From Nanobdellota archaeon (lineage in GTDB: Archaea; Nanobdellota; Nanobdellia; Woesearchaeales; UBA9642): 64,000 bases of DNA. Shown piece by piece: positions 29,055-38,546 of this stretch. Each line of letters starts with the position of its first letter. Within the stretch, counting starts at the first letter, position 1. The DNA is taken from the NCBI GenBank assembly GCA_021813435.1, contig JAKAKR010000008.1:62001-126000 (forward strand), written 5' to 3'. The notes below the pieces were generated by a model. It did no database searches and was not told the DNA's origin. It worked only from the letters and a program-made list of their open reading frames with translations. The position numbers and the translations under genes are program-made.

Positions 29055-29185
29055 GATAAAGTGACGCTGTGAATGCTGCGAAAGCTATCGCGCTCGCATC
29101 GCGTAGTTGTTCTTTACGATTCCCGAGTTATTTGCAATCGCTTTATTCATCGGAAGGTTCGCTAGGCGATAGCTTTCTACTTAAC
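29055..29185. ncRNA. Candidate structured RNA or regulatory element (12-bp inverted repeat)
   Basis: GAAAGCTATCGC (29080-29091) / GCGATAGCTTTC (29166-29177), perfect; internal CGCG...CGCG stem; TATA-like ATTTATAAA about 25 nt upstream; no CDS. Confidence 0.35.
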
Positions 29186-29245
29186 TAGGCTTTGCCATTT
29201 TTGAGAAAACCTTTTAAAGAGCAGGTCTCAAATATCCTGTAGTGT

Positions 29246-29680
29246 ATGGGAATGCGTATAAAAAAGAGGCGGGAGACACATGGACAGGTGAGTATAGAGT
29301 ATCTTGCAGTCTTTAGCATAGCACTCATCATCACGCTTCCGCTCATCATCATTTTTGTGACCCAGACCAATAACCTCCAGGCCGACATCACCAATGCCGA
29401 GGTGAATCGGATTGTTTCTAAAATCGTCGATAATGCCGAGACAGTCTATTTTATGGGCGAGCCTGCACAAAAAACTCTCGCCATTGACTTTCCGCCCGGA
29501 ATACAATCTATCGCGGTAAATTCGTCATTCATCAGCTTTAACGTGACGACAACTGATCTCAACTATGTCATGGTCAAGGAAACTGTCGCAAACCTGACAG
29601 GTTCGCTCAGAACATTCCACGGAACGCACGTCATTGTATTCAAGGCAGTGAACAACACTGTCCTCATCACCGACCAATAA
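29246..29680 (+). CDS. Prepilin-like protein
   Basis: KKRRETHGQVSIEYLAVFSIALIITLPLIIIF. Confidence 0.75.
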   Translation: MGMRIKKRRETHGQVSIEYLAVFSIALIITLPLIIIFVTQTNNLQADITNAEVNRIVSKIVDNAETVYFMGEPAQKTLAIDFPPGIQSIAVNSSFISFNVTTTDLNYVMVKETVANLTGSLRTFHGTHVIVFKAVNNTVLITDQ

Positions 29681-29745
29681 TCTTTCAAGCACTCGTCGTG
29701 CACATACACTTGTCGGTATGATTGTCTGTTCAATCATTTGTTACC

Positions 29746-30180
29746 ATGCAACGCTGCAACAATCACCCAACGTATCATGATCGTTCTGGGCAGATTGCTA
29801 TTGAATTTCTCCTCCTTGTCGGCATCAGCATCTTTCTGCTTATCCTCGTCCTCATATCCATCAGCGCTATGTCTGAGCGCAAGATTGATGAGAAGACCTA
29901 TTATGAACTTGATGATTTCGGTACAACACTCCAGCAGGAGTTGCTTCTTGCCTCAGGAATGGAAAATGGGTATATTCGCCCCATCAATATTCCCGTGACT
30001 GTTAATGGACGCAACTTCAACATGACCATGGGCGGAGCGCAAAACGATACGAGCTATCTTATCATTACCTATATGACTGTTGACATCTACTACTCAATTC
30101 CTCCAGTAAATGGGTCGTTTGTAAAAGGAAATAATATCATCAGAAAAATCAATGATACCCTTTACATCAATCCCTCCTGA
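29746..30180 (+). CDS. Prepilin-like protein
   Basis: HDRSGQIAIEFLLLVGISIFLLILVLISISAMSE. Confidence 0.75.
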   Translation: MQRCNNHPTYHDRSGQIAIEFLLLVGISIFLLILVLISISAMSERKIDEKTYYELDDFGTTLQQELLLASGMENGYIRPINIPVTVNGRNFNMTMGGAQNDTSYLIITYMTVDIYYSIPPVNGSFVKGNNIIRKINDTLYINPS

Positions 30181-30190
30181 GGAACGAACA

Positions 30191-30721
30191 ATGATGACAT
30201 CTTCACTCCCTCAGCGTCGAAATGCGCAAGTATGGACCATTGACTTTATCGCAGGACTCCTCCTCTTTATCGTCGCATTATTCCTCGGACTACAGGTCAT
30301 ACTCTCCATGACTGCTACTGACACCTATAGCGGGCTCTATCGCGATGGAGTGCATCTCTCAACAACCCTATTGACGCCGGGCTATCCTGAAGCATGGAAC
30401 ATCACGCAAGTCATTGTTCCGGGGCTCGTGACTGTAAACACCACAAACCGTATTGACCCTGTCAAATTGCAGGAGCTTGATGCTATGAGTTATGGGCGAT
30501 CAAAAGTGCTATTCCGGATAAGCCATGAATATATCTATTTTTTCAGGAATAACACCAATGTCATCAACATCACCCGATGCGTCCACGGATATGCGTTCCC
30601 GGTAAATCCTGACTGCACTCCCAACCTTTCAACACTGCAGTATAAGCAGCTCGTACGTATAGACCGGTTGGTCATCTATAACTCGACACCGGTCATGATG
30701 GTGATATACACCTGGGAATAG
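30191..30721 (+). CDS. Prepilin-like membrane-anchored protein
   Basis: PQRRNAQVWTIDFIAGLLLFIVALFLGLQVI: Asp at the pilin +5-like position. Confidence 0.65.
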   Translation: MMTSSLPQRRNAQVWTIDFIAGLLLFIVALFLGLQVILSMTATDTYSGLYRDGVHLSTTLLTPGYPEAWNITQVIVPGLVTVNTTNRIDPVKLQELDAMSYGRSKVLFRISHEYIYFFRNNTNVINITRCVHGYAFPVNPDCTPNLSTLQYKQLVRIDRLVIYNSTPVMMVIYTWE

Positions 30722-30771
30722 CATCACGGAGTAATTCACATTAACCTTCCTCAAGAGGACTTCACACCACC

Positions 30772-33525
30772 ATGAGAACACGAATCACGCATTGCAAGAA
30801 TAGTAGACGCCGTCGCAATACTCGTAAAGCCATACTCTACACTATCGATGCCATACTTGCAAGTGTTCTACTCCTCGGAGGGTTGCTCCTCTTACTCAAC
30901 CATAATCCGCAGGATGCAAAAACTGATGAAGTACTGTTTCTCTCGCAAGATGTCCTTAATGTGCTCTCCGAATTGCGGCTTTCAGAATTAAACAATTCTT
31001 TTATTGCAGCAGAGATCGCTAATGGCAACATCACCAACATAAATAAGAGTGTTCTTGAGCAGGCAGGAGAGTATTGGGCACTCAATGAGACTGTTAAAGC
31101 AAACGAACTCATCAGTAGCACATTAAACGGGACACTGGACCCCTCCAAAGGATTGAACATGGAGATTGCAGGAGAAAGCCTGCTTTACCAGAATCATTCG
31201 ACGCGGCAGGAAGTGGTGACATCCACCAGGATGATATCCGGCATCAGTAAGGGCGTTCCGCTCACTGGCGCAAGCGCTTCAGCATATCTCAAAAAAATCA
31301 GGAACAAGAAAACCTCCTCTTATTTTTATTTCGGCGGATTTGTCGGTCAGGGAAATATCACTGCGCCGCTCTTTCTTCCCGGAGATTTTAATAGTTCGCG
31401 ACTCGTCAATGCAACACTCAAGATCGAAACACCCGGAACATTCACATTTTTGGTCAATGGCAACGCCTGCGCAGGAACATATGCGGGCATCGCAGACACT
31501 ATAAGCGCATGGGATGTGAGTTCCTGCAGCGATAGTTTTATTGCCGGCAGAAATAACATCTCACTCCAATTCATCTCATCACTGAATACCTCTTATGTCT
31601 CTGGTGGCTTTCTACGCGTAATATACACGACCGATGTCCTTAATGATAATGTGAGTGTAGGATATACGAGGTATTATTTTCCAGAAATATCCGGACTCAT
31701 CAATCTCTATGACTCCATATCTGCGCAGGGCATTATCCAAAATTGGACGCTCAACATCTCATTCTATAATCAGTATGATACCTTCCTTACCTTGGGCAAT
31801 GACACTATCTTTATTGCGCCCGGACAAAACATAACGCAGCAGGTCTATTTTGTGGAACCAAATGTGACGCTTGCGCCATTGCAAATCCCGCTCAGGCTGG
31901 GAATCAGCAATCTTTCCAATATCAGTGTGGTGCAGACCGGGCTTCCTGCAGATTCATTCCTTATTACTGATGTATCGGGCAGCATGGGTGATTGCGTGCA
32001 GTACCAGAATGTGACCAACACCTACTGCAGTTATGAATACAAATGGGGACGATGGCGCTATATCCGATGCATTTATCCCGGTACCTGCAATAGCGACGAG
32101 TGTCATACGCAGGCGTCACAATTCAGAAATTATGCGGTGTTTAATCAGACCTCTTACTCATGTAATGCAACCAAGCTTGACATTGCAAAAGCTGCTGATG
32201 CGCTTTTTGTCGGCGTCGTTCTCAATGCATCAACATTGAATAACATCGGACTCGTGGATTTTTCGACAAGCGCAAATACTCCGACTAACCTTTCCAATAA
32301 TGCTGCAGCGCTCGATAATGTCATCAGTAATTATCACGCGGGTGGCGGAACCTGTACCTGCTGCGGTGTCAATCGTGCACGCGACATGGTAAACATATCA
32401 CAGAACAAGCGGTTCCTCGTTATCCTGAGCGATGGCGACCCTACATATTACTGCAAGAATTTCTCTGACTATTCGGGTTCTGCGGTTTGGGGTGGAGACC
32501 CCACCGGAGGAAGTTCTGACCCTGCAGATATTGGCTGGGCAATCAATGCCAGTAAACTTGCATGCCAGAATAATATTACAGTCTTTACTGTAGGATTTGG
32601 CAGCACTATGAGCGCGCAAGGGCAGGACACTATGCGTCAGATGGCATGCAATGATTCGCTCTACTATAATGCGACTGATGTAACGCAGCTTGCGCAAATC
32701 TACCAAAATATCTCGCAGCAAATACTTCTCCTTGCAAACTTCACCTCACAAACACTCCAGGTGAGTGGAAATTATTCTCTCTCTCAAATACTTCCCAATT
32801 CCTATATTGATGTCTATTATGATCCACTCTATACTGCTGATGTCCAAAACAAGCTCTCACTTGTCTTTGAATCCCCACAATTCAATGGGTGCAACGCTAC
32901 AATCCAAGTCCCGCAGAACATCGGCATCATTGACGCCTTTGTCACCTCATTTTCCGGCAATAAATGGACTAAGACCGTGCGCTTAAGCAATTCGCAGGGC
33001 ACCACACTCATCTACAATCTCTCTGCGTACGGGACTGATTACTCAATTCTTGGCGATCCCTTTCAGATCCAGATACCTTCAGCAGTGCTTCTTCCTGGCG
33101 AGAATAATACTATCATGATGGAGATTGGCGACGCATCAGCGAACAATTCGAATTGCTCAGCGAATAATACACTCATTTATACTGGGCTTGTCCAGGCATC
33201 GACACCGCGCACAAACACTGTAGCGCGCGCTGATGGATGCATCTGGACTGTCGAGTCAGAAACAGGTTCTTTTGCAAATCTCTCAATTCCGCAAACCTAT
33301 ACAGGCAATGCGACCTGCAATTATACCCATGCAAGCATTGCTTATGATCCGACTGATGCGTATGATCTTGCAGCATACCAACTCTTCACCATTCTTGATC
33401 CGAGCGCTGATGGCCGAATCATCCTTGATATCTGGCTCTCAGACCTTGAGATCCAGCTCACTGTTGTCCGGCAGATCCCTTACTTGTGGGGTCCATCATT
33501 GGTACGAATGGAGGTCTGGCGATGA
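30772..33525 (+). CDS. VWA-domain surface protein with prepilin-like N-terminus (917 aa)
   Basis: RRRNTRKAILYTIDAILASVLLLGGLLLLL; VWA MIDAS FLITDVSGSMGDC, later FLVILSDGDPTYYC. Confidence 0.85.
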   Translation: MRTRITHCKNSRRRRNTRKAILYTIDAILASVLLLGGLLLLLNHNPQDAKTDEVLFLSQDVLNVLSELRLSELNNSFIAAEIANGNITNINKSVLEQAGEYWALNETVKANELISSTLNGTLDPSKGLNMEIAGESLLYQNHSTRQEVVTSTRMISGISKGVPLTGASASAYLKKIRNKKTSSYFYFGGFVGQGNITAPLFLPGDFNSSRLVNATLKIETPGTFTFLVNGNACAGTYAGIADTISAWDVSSCSDSFIAGRNNISLQFISSLNTSYVSGGFLRVIYTTDVLNDNVSVGYTRYYFPEISGLINLYDSISAQGIIQNWTLNISFYNQYDTFLTLGNDTIFIAPGQNITQQVYFVEPNVTLAPLQIPLRLGISNLSNISVVQTGLPADSFLITDVSGSMGDCVQYQNVTNTYCSYEYKWGRWRYIRCIYPGTCNSDECHTQASQFRNYAVFNQTSYSCNATKLDIAKAADALFVGVVLNASTLNNIGLVDFSTSANTPTNLSNNAAALDNVISNYHAGGGTCTCCGVNRARDMVNISQNKRFLVILSDGDPTYYCKNFSDYSGSAVWGGDPTGGSSDPADIGWAINASKLACQNNITVFTVGFGSTMSAQGQDTMRQMACNDSLYYNATDVTQLAQIYQNISQQILLLANFTSQTLQVSGNYSLSQILPNSYIDVYYDPLYTADVQNKLSLVFESPQFNGCNATIQVPQNIGIIDAFVTSFSGNKWTKTVRLSNSQGTTLIYNLSAYGTDYSILGDPFQIQIPSAVLLPGENNTIMMEIGDASANNSNCSANNTLIYTGLVQASTPRTNTVARADGCIWTVESETGSFANLSIPQTYTGNATCNYTHASIAYDPTDAYDLAAYQLFTILDPSADGRIILDIWLSDLEIQLTVVRQIPYLWGPSLVRMEVWR

Positions 33526-34496
33526 ACTCTTGGCGTAAAGGATTCGCGCGTAAGGGATTCACCTATGTCCTTATCGTGAGTTTTTTGCTTGCAGTCCTTC
33601 TGGTCGTATTCCTCACAGTCAATAATTATCATTATCAGGACAGCCAGGAGCTATACCAAAAGAGGATTCTTGTCATGAATGATTTTGTCAAAGGACTCAA
33701 CCAGGACATCATGCGCGCAAGTTTCATCTCCGGATTTCGTACTCTTGTTGCGCTTGAAGATTATACTTCACGAAGCGGGGTCTTCTTGAATAATACTGCA
33801 GATTCCTTCAAAGAGACATTCTATTATGGCACTATCAATGGAACACCGGCGACAATCATGAATGACTCGAGTTTTAGCGATTATCTTGCACGCGTCAATA
33901 TGCTTGCGGCAAACATCGGACTTGCAGTAAACATTACAGTCATCGAGATCCAGCTCGACCAATCAGATCCTTGGTCTGTCGATATCACCGTCATTGCGCA
34001 AGTCAATATTTCAGACACCCGAAAGCTTGCATCCTGGAAGTATGTCAAAGCATACACGACCAATGTTCCGATCTATAATCTGCGTGATCCGCTCTACGGA
34101 TTCTATACGCATAATACTGTCCCGAACACTATCCGCGTCCTCAACACCACCACACTGGTCTATCAGAACAATACTGAAAACCTCACCATCCTCCTCAATG
34201 AATCGTATTACATCGCTTCACCGGACGCACCGAATTTCCTTATGCGATTCGAGAACAGAAGTGATGCCAATCCTTATGGTATCCAGAGCGTGGTCAATAT
34301 TCCGCTACTCTCTGATCAGGGTCTTGAAGTCTACCCCAACCGCATCAAGGTAGACTATATGTATTTCAATAATATCGATGCGCCAAAAATCTGCGCTATC
34401 AGCGGAATTCCCGCAACATTATACACGGTGCTTTCCCAATCGCAGATTGCACTCTATCAAGTGCAGGGATTGAATTATTCAACGACGTGCCCATAA
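33522..34496 (+). CDS. Membrane-anchored pilus-locus protein
   Basis: ATGA overlap with VWA gene; RKGFTYVLIVSFLLAVLLVVFLTVNN N-terminal anchor. Confidence 0.6.
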   Translation: MNSWRKGFARKGFTYVLIVSFLLAVLLVVFLTVNNYHYQDSQELYQKRILVMNDFVKGLNQDIMRASFISGFRTLVALEDYTSRSGVFLNNTADSFKETFYYGTINGTPATIMNDSSFSDYLARVNMLAANIGLAVNITVIEIQLDQSDPWSVDITVIAQVNISDTRKLASWKYVKAYTTNVPIYNLRDPLYGFYTHNTVPNTIRVLNTTTLVYQNNTENLTILLNESYYIASPDAPNFLMRFENRSDANPYGIQSVVNIPLLSDQGLEVYPNRIKVDYMYFNNIDAPKICAISGIPATLYTVLSQSQIALYQVQGLNYSTTCP

Positions 34497-34625
34497 TCGC
34501 CATCCCCCTGACGCGAACATTTGAGGTACTCATTGGCGAGTCGTGATAAAATTATATAAGGCGTGCAAGTTTTAATCCATTCAACACCGCAAGCAGTGCA
34601 TCGTCGTATAGTTTAGGATACTATC

Positions 34626-35747
34626 ATGGCAACAAAACCATCAAAAAACATCCAAACTGGCGCAGACAGGCTTGTCGCGCTGGTTTCAGAAAAGAAGAAG
34701 ATCGAACTTGCTGATGCTGCAAAACAATTAGGAGTCGGCCGTAGTGTTGTCCAGGAGTGGGCTGAACTTCTCGAACAGGAAGGAGTGCTCAAGATACAGT
34801 ACAGTCTCTCAAAAATCTGGCTTATTGAACATGATATCACTGCAGAAGACGTGGTGACAAATGCCAAGGAAATGCTTTCAGCACGGGACGCCTTTGCGCG
34901 CAAGATTGATGTCGCAATCACCTCGCTCCAGAGCGAGACTGCAAGCTTTGAGGATGTGCGAAAGAAATTCATCGAGATTCAAAGTCATATCAAGACAGAG
35001 ATGGAAGCAGTCAAAAAAGACCTTGCTGAACTCGAACAGTTCGACACACTCAAAAAATCCCTCGGCAAGGATGTCGAATCCCAAACGCAGTCATTCCAGA
35101 AGACAATCCAGGAATACACTGCACTATTACGCGCAAGCGAATCATCTTACCAGAAATTCAGTGCAGAGATTACTGCAGAGAAAAAATCGCTTGAAGAAGA
35201 GCGTCAGATGCTCGCAGCGCTTACTGTAGCGCGCCGTGAACTCGACGCAAAGCTTGCAGATGCAGAACGGAAAATCTCACAATCAGAATCGCGGATAAAG
35301 ACGCTTGCATCAGCTGCAGACACTGCACTTGCAAACCTTAACCGCGCAAAATCACGCAACGTGGATGCAGTCCTTGCACCACTGCTCAAGAAATCGAGCG
35401 AACTCACTGCATCTGCAAATGACCTGCTTGCGCGCATCAATCAAAAGACATCAAGTGTTGCAAGCCATGAGGAGACCAGTAGGAAAGTGCATGACAGCTT
35501 CAAAGGGTTCTTTATCAAGAATGTCAATGCAGAAAAACTCATCACTGAGATTGAAAACGACAAGAATATGCTCCTCAAGGAGATGAGCGCGCTCAAAGAA
35601 CGCGTCGAGACATTCACCCTGCTCACCACGGCAAAGACCATCAAGGAACAGGCAAAAGACATTGAAAAATCAATTGCGGCATTAGAATCAAAACGCTCAA
35701 CACTGCGCGCAAAGATCGAGCATCTTATTGAACTCATCAAAAAATAA
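34626..35747 (+). CDS. Winged-helix/HTH protein with long coiled coil
   Basis: ADAAKQLGVGRSVVQEWAELLEQEGVLKIQY HTH followed by about 280 aa of heptad-like Glu/Lys-rich sequence. Confidence 0.7.
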   Translation: MATKPSKNIQTGADRLVALVSEKKKIELADAAKQLGVGRSVVQEWAELLEQEGVLKIQYSLSKIWLIEHDITAEDVVTNAKEMLSARDAFARKIDVAITSLQSETASFEDVRKKFIEIQSHIKTEMEAVKKDLAELEQFDTLKKSLGKDVESQTQSFQKTIQEYTALLRASESSYQKFSAEITAEKKSLEEERQMLAALTVARRELDAKLADAERKISQSESRIKTLASAADTALANLNRAKSRNVDAVLAPLLKKSSELTASANDLLARINQKTSSVASHEETSRKVHDSFKGFFIKNVNAEKLITEIENDKNMLLKEMSALKERVETFTLLTTAKTIKEQAKDIEKSIAALESKRSTLRAKIEHLIELIKK

Positions 35748-35865
35748 TCATTACGCGCGCAATTAAAGATACGCGCAAACGCTAACTATCGCTGGACTGG
35801 TAGCAGTACAAGACCATTCCTGAACCATAGGTGTCATCATCGCAAAACATCCCACAAAAAAAACA

Positions 35866-37656
35866 ATGCATACGACAACGCGCCGCATAGCGCGTAAGGA
35901 CTCGCAGAGTGTACATAGCGCAAGCGCAACTTCTACGACGACTGCGACCACGACCAAAGATACTGACGGGAAAATTCTCGGGACATATACCTATAATGCA
36001 GAGAGCATCCCTATCACAATCTCAGTCGTCCGCGAAAAAGGGGAGTTTGTGCCGAGTTATGAACTCCAGATATCAACCATAAGTCAGACGACTGAACTCA
36101 TCCTTGAACGTGTACGCCAGGAACTCATCCGGCGCGTAAGCCTCGGGATCAATGATATCAGCGACATCAAAAAGACCAATCTTGTTGAGGAAAAATTTGA
36201 GGAACTCATCGGAATACTGATCGGCAAATACTTTCCTGATAGCGACCCGGACACTACAAATTTCTTGCGGACATATCTCAAAATGAATAGTTTAGGATTG
36301 GGTCGTATGGAACTGCTCATGCATGACGAGCAGCTCGAAGAGATTGTCATCAATGCGGCAAGCGAGCCAATCTGGGTCTATCACAAAAAATATGGATGGC
36401 TCAAAACAAACATCACAATCCCGACTGAGGATCAGACGCGCCATTACGCAAGTATTATTGGACGCAAAGTCGGCAGACAGATCACAGTCCTTACTCCGCT
36501 GCTTGACGCGCATCTGGAGACCGGCGATCGCGTCAATGCAACACTGAGTCCAGTATCCACTGCAGGAAATACCATCACTATCCGTAAATTCTCCAAGGAT
36601 CCCTGGACAATCACAAAATTTCTCAAGACAAAGACACTGACACCATATGCTGCAGCATTGATATGGATGGCTATCCAGTATGAACTCTCTGCAATCATTG
36701 CCGGAGGAACAGCATCAGGAAAGACTTCTGCGCTCAATGTTTTTGCAAACTTTTTTCCGCCAAATCAGCGCATCATCTCCATCGAGGACACCCGGGAGAT
36801 CACGCTTCCCCGCTATATCCACTGGGTACCACTGAACACCACACTCCCTAATGCAGAAAATAAAGGAGAGATCAATATGGGCGATCTGCTGGTCAACTCA
36901 CTGCGTATGCGACCGGATCGCATTGTTGTCGGCGAAGTACGCAGAAAACTCGAGACCGAAACACTCTTCGAGGCAATCCACACCGGCCACTCAGTCTACG
37001 CAACATTCCATGCAAACAGTGCCAAGGAAACCGTCGAGCGCCTGACGAACGCGCCTATCGAGATCCCAAAAATCATGCTCCCTGCCATATCAATGATCAT
37101 TGTCCAGTTCAGAAACCGCCGCAGTGGTCATCGCAGAACATTCCAGATCGCAGAGATTCTCCCCAACGGTGAGGCCAATATCATGATGCAGTATGACCCT
37201 AAAAAAGATGTACTCGTCAAAGTCAATAAGTCACAAGCATTGTATGATAATATCTCCCTTTTTACCGGGATGAGTCTTGCAGAGATTGAGCGGGATCTGG
37301 CAGAAAAAGTCAAAGTACTGGATTATCTGGTCAAAAAGAATATCGAAGAAGTGAATGGTGTCGGTCGCATCATCGCAGAATATTATACCGACCGCGAAAA
37401 TCTCATGCATTATGTGAATACCAATAAAGACTTCCCTGATCTCAACTATGCTGCGCCGTCCGCGACTGAAAATTCAAAAGAACAAGGACAGAATATGTCC
37501 CAATCGCGGGTTGATCCAAAGACGCAACCAATCACTGTCCCTGCGGCAAGCCCTCCCCTCACAGCGCATACTACTGCTCTGACTAATAGTAGCCATGCAC
37601 ATAATCCTGCGCATTCACCCTTATCACAACTATTCCATCACTCAAAGAGGAAATGA
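35866..37656 (+). CDS. Type II/IV secretion system (pilus assembly) ATPase
   Basis: Walker A IIAGGTASGKTSALNVFANF, Walker B RPDRIVVGEVR, ATFHANSAKETVERL. Confidence 0.95.
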   Translation: MHTTTRRIARKDSQSVHSASATSTTTATTTKDTDGKILGTYTYNAESIPITISVVREKGEFVPSYELQISTISQTTELILERVRQELIRRVSLGINDISDIKKTNLVEEKFEELIGILIGKYFPDSDPDTTNFLRTYLKMNSLGLGRMELLMHDEQLEEIVINAASEPIWVYHKKYGWLKTNITIPTEDQTRHYASIIGRKVGRQITVLTPLLDAHLETGDRVNATLSPVSTAGNTITIRKFSKDPWTITKFLKTKTLTPYAAALIWMAIQYELSAIIAGGTASGKTSALNVFANFFPPNQRIISIEDTREITLPRYIHWVPLNTTLPNAENKGEINMGDLLVNSLRMRPDRIVVGEVRRKLETETLFEAIHTGHSVYATFHANSAKETVERLTNAPIEIPKIMLPAISMIIVQFRNRRSGHRRTFQIAEILPNGEANIMMQYDPKKDVLVKVNKSQALYDNISLFTGMSLAEIERDLAEKVKVLDYLVKKNIEEVNGVGRIIAEYYTDRENLMHYVNTNKDFPDLNYAAPSATENSKEQGQNMSQSRVDPKTQPITVPAASPPLTAHTTALTNSSHAHNPAHSPLSQLFHHSKRK

Positions 37657-37733
37657 TGTATTGCATGCCATCTTACAATCCGATCCTTGCCTTCCTGCAA
37701 TCCCTTAGCGCATCATATGTTTCGAGGTAAATC

Positions 37734-38528
37734 ATGACATTCTATCAACGGCTCGCAGCAGCATTTCCTGGTCTGAAAACAAAACTCCGGCAGGCGCGGA
37801 TGATTGATGAGCCAGAGCAATATCTCAAAAAGACAGTTATGAGTTCAGTCTCCCTCTCTGCCGGGCTCGCGCTTATTGTGTTCTTCTTTTTTTCATCGCC
37901 GCTGGCGCTTTTGGCAGTGGTTTTCTTTATTCCAATGCTTTTCATGTATTTTATGCGCTACGTCGATGTCAAGGTCGAAAAGATCAAAAAGCAAGTCGAT
38001 CAGGAAATCATCTTTGCCGGAAGATTCCTCATCATCGGTCTTGAGTCGGGCGTTCCGATCTACAAGATATTTGAAGATGTGGAAAAAAATTATTCTGCAA
38101 TCGGCCCTTATTTCGGAGAAGTGCTCAATAAAGTGTATCTGGGAACATCAATGGAAGATGCGATCAATGACACGCTTCTTGAATGTCCATCGCACAATCT
38201 GCGCCGGCTCCTTTGGCAGGTACTGAACTCATTAAAGACCGGTACTGAAGTTGCGCCTGCCTTGAACTCTGCAATAGACCAGATCGTCAAGGAGCAGGAC
38301 ATTGCAGTTAAGGAATACGGAAAAAAGCTCAGTCCAATGGCAATGTTTTACATGATGATATCACTCATCCTTCCCTCACTCGGCATCACTATGCTTGTAG
38401 TCCTTGCAACATTTCTCGGACTCAATATCACCCTGCCATTTTTTATTGTCATTGCAATACTCCTCGGATTTGTGCAACTCATGTTCCTCTTCATGGTCCG
38501 CTCTGCGCGACCTGCAATAAGTTATTAA
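37734..38528 (+). CDS. Type II secretion system F / TadC-like membrane protein 1
   Basis: T2SF-like AGRFLIIGLESGVPIYKIFEDVEKNY...LNSLKTGTEVAPALNSAIDQI and TM segments. Confidence 0.85.
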   Translation: MTFYQRLAAAFPGLKTKLRQARMIDEPEQYLKKTVMSSVSLSAGLALIVFFFFSSPLALLAVVFFIPMLFMYFMRYVDVKVEKIKKQVDQEIIFAGRFLIIGLESGVPIYKIFEDVEKNYSAIGPYFGEVLNKVYLGTSMEDAINDTLLECPSHNLRRLLWQVLNSLKTGTEVAPALNSAIDQIVKEQDIAVKEYGKKLSPMAMFYMMISLILPSLGITMLVVLATFLGLNITLPFFIVIAILLGFVQLMFLFMVRSARPAISY

Positions 38529-38546
38529 CGCACCTATGAATACTGC

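Noticed and set aside
29055-29185. tRNA interpretation of the inverted-repeat region
   Set aside because: The closing stem is 12 bp with no D/anticodon/T arms of the right spacing; no T-loop consensus.
33486-33525. Overlap of the 33486 ORF with the VWA gene as nested coding
   Set aside because: The ATG at 33522 gives an ordinary ATGA overlap and starts just before the prepilin-like signal.
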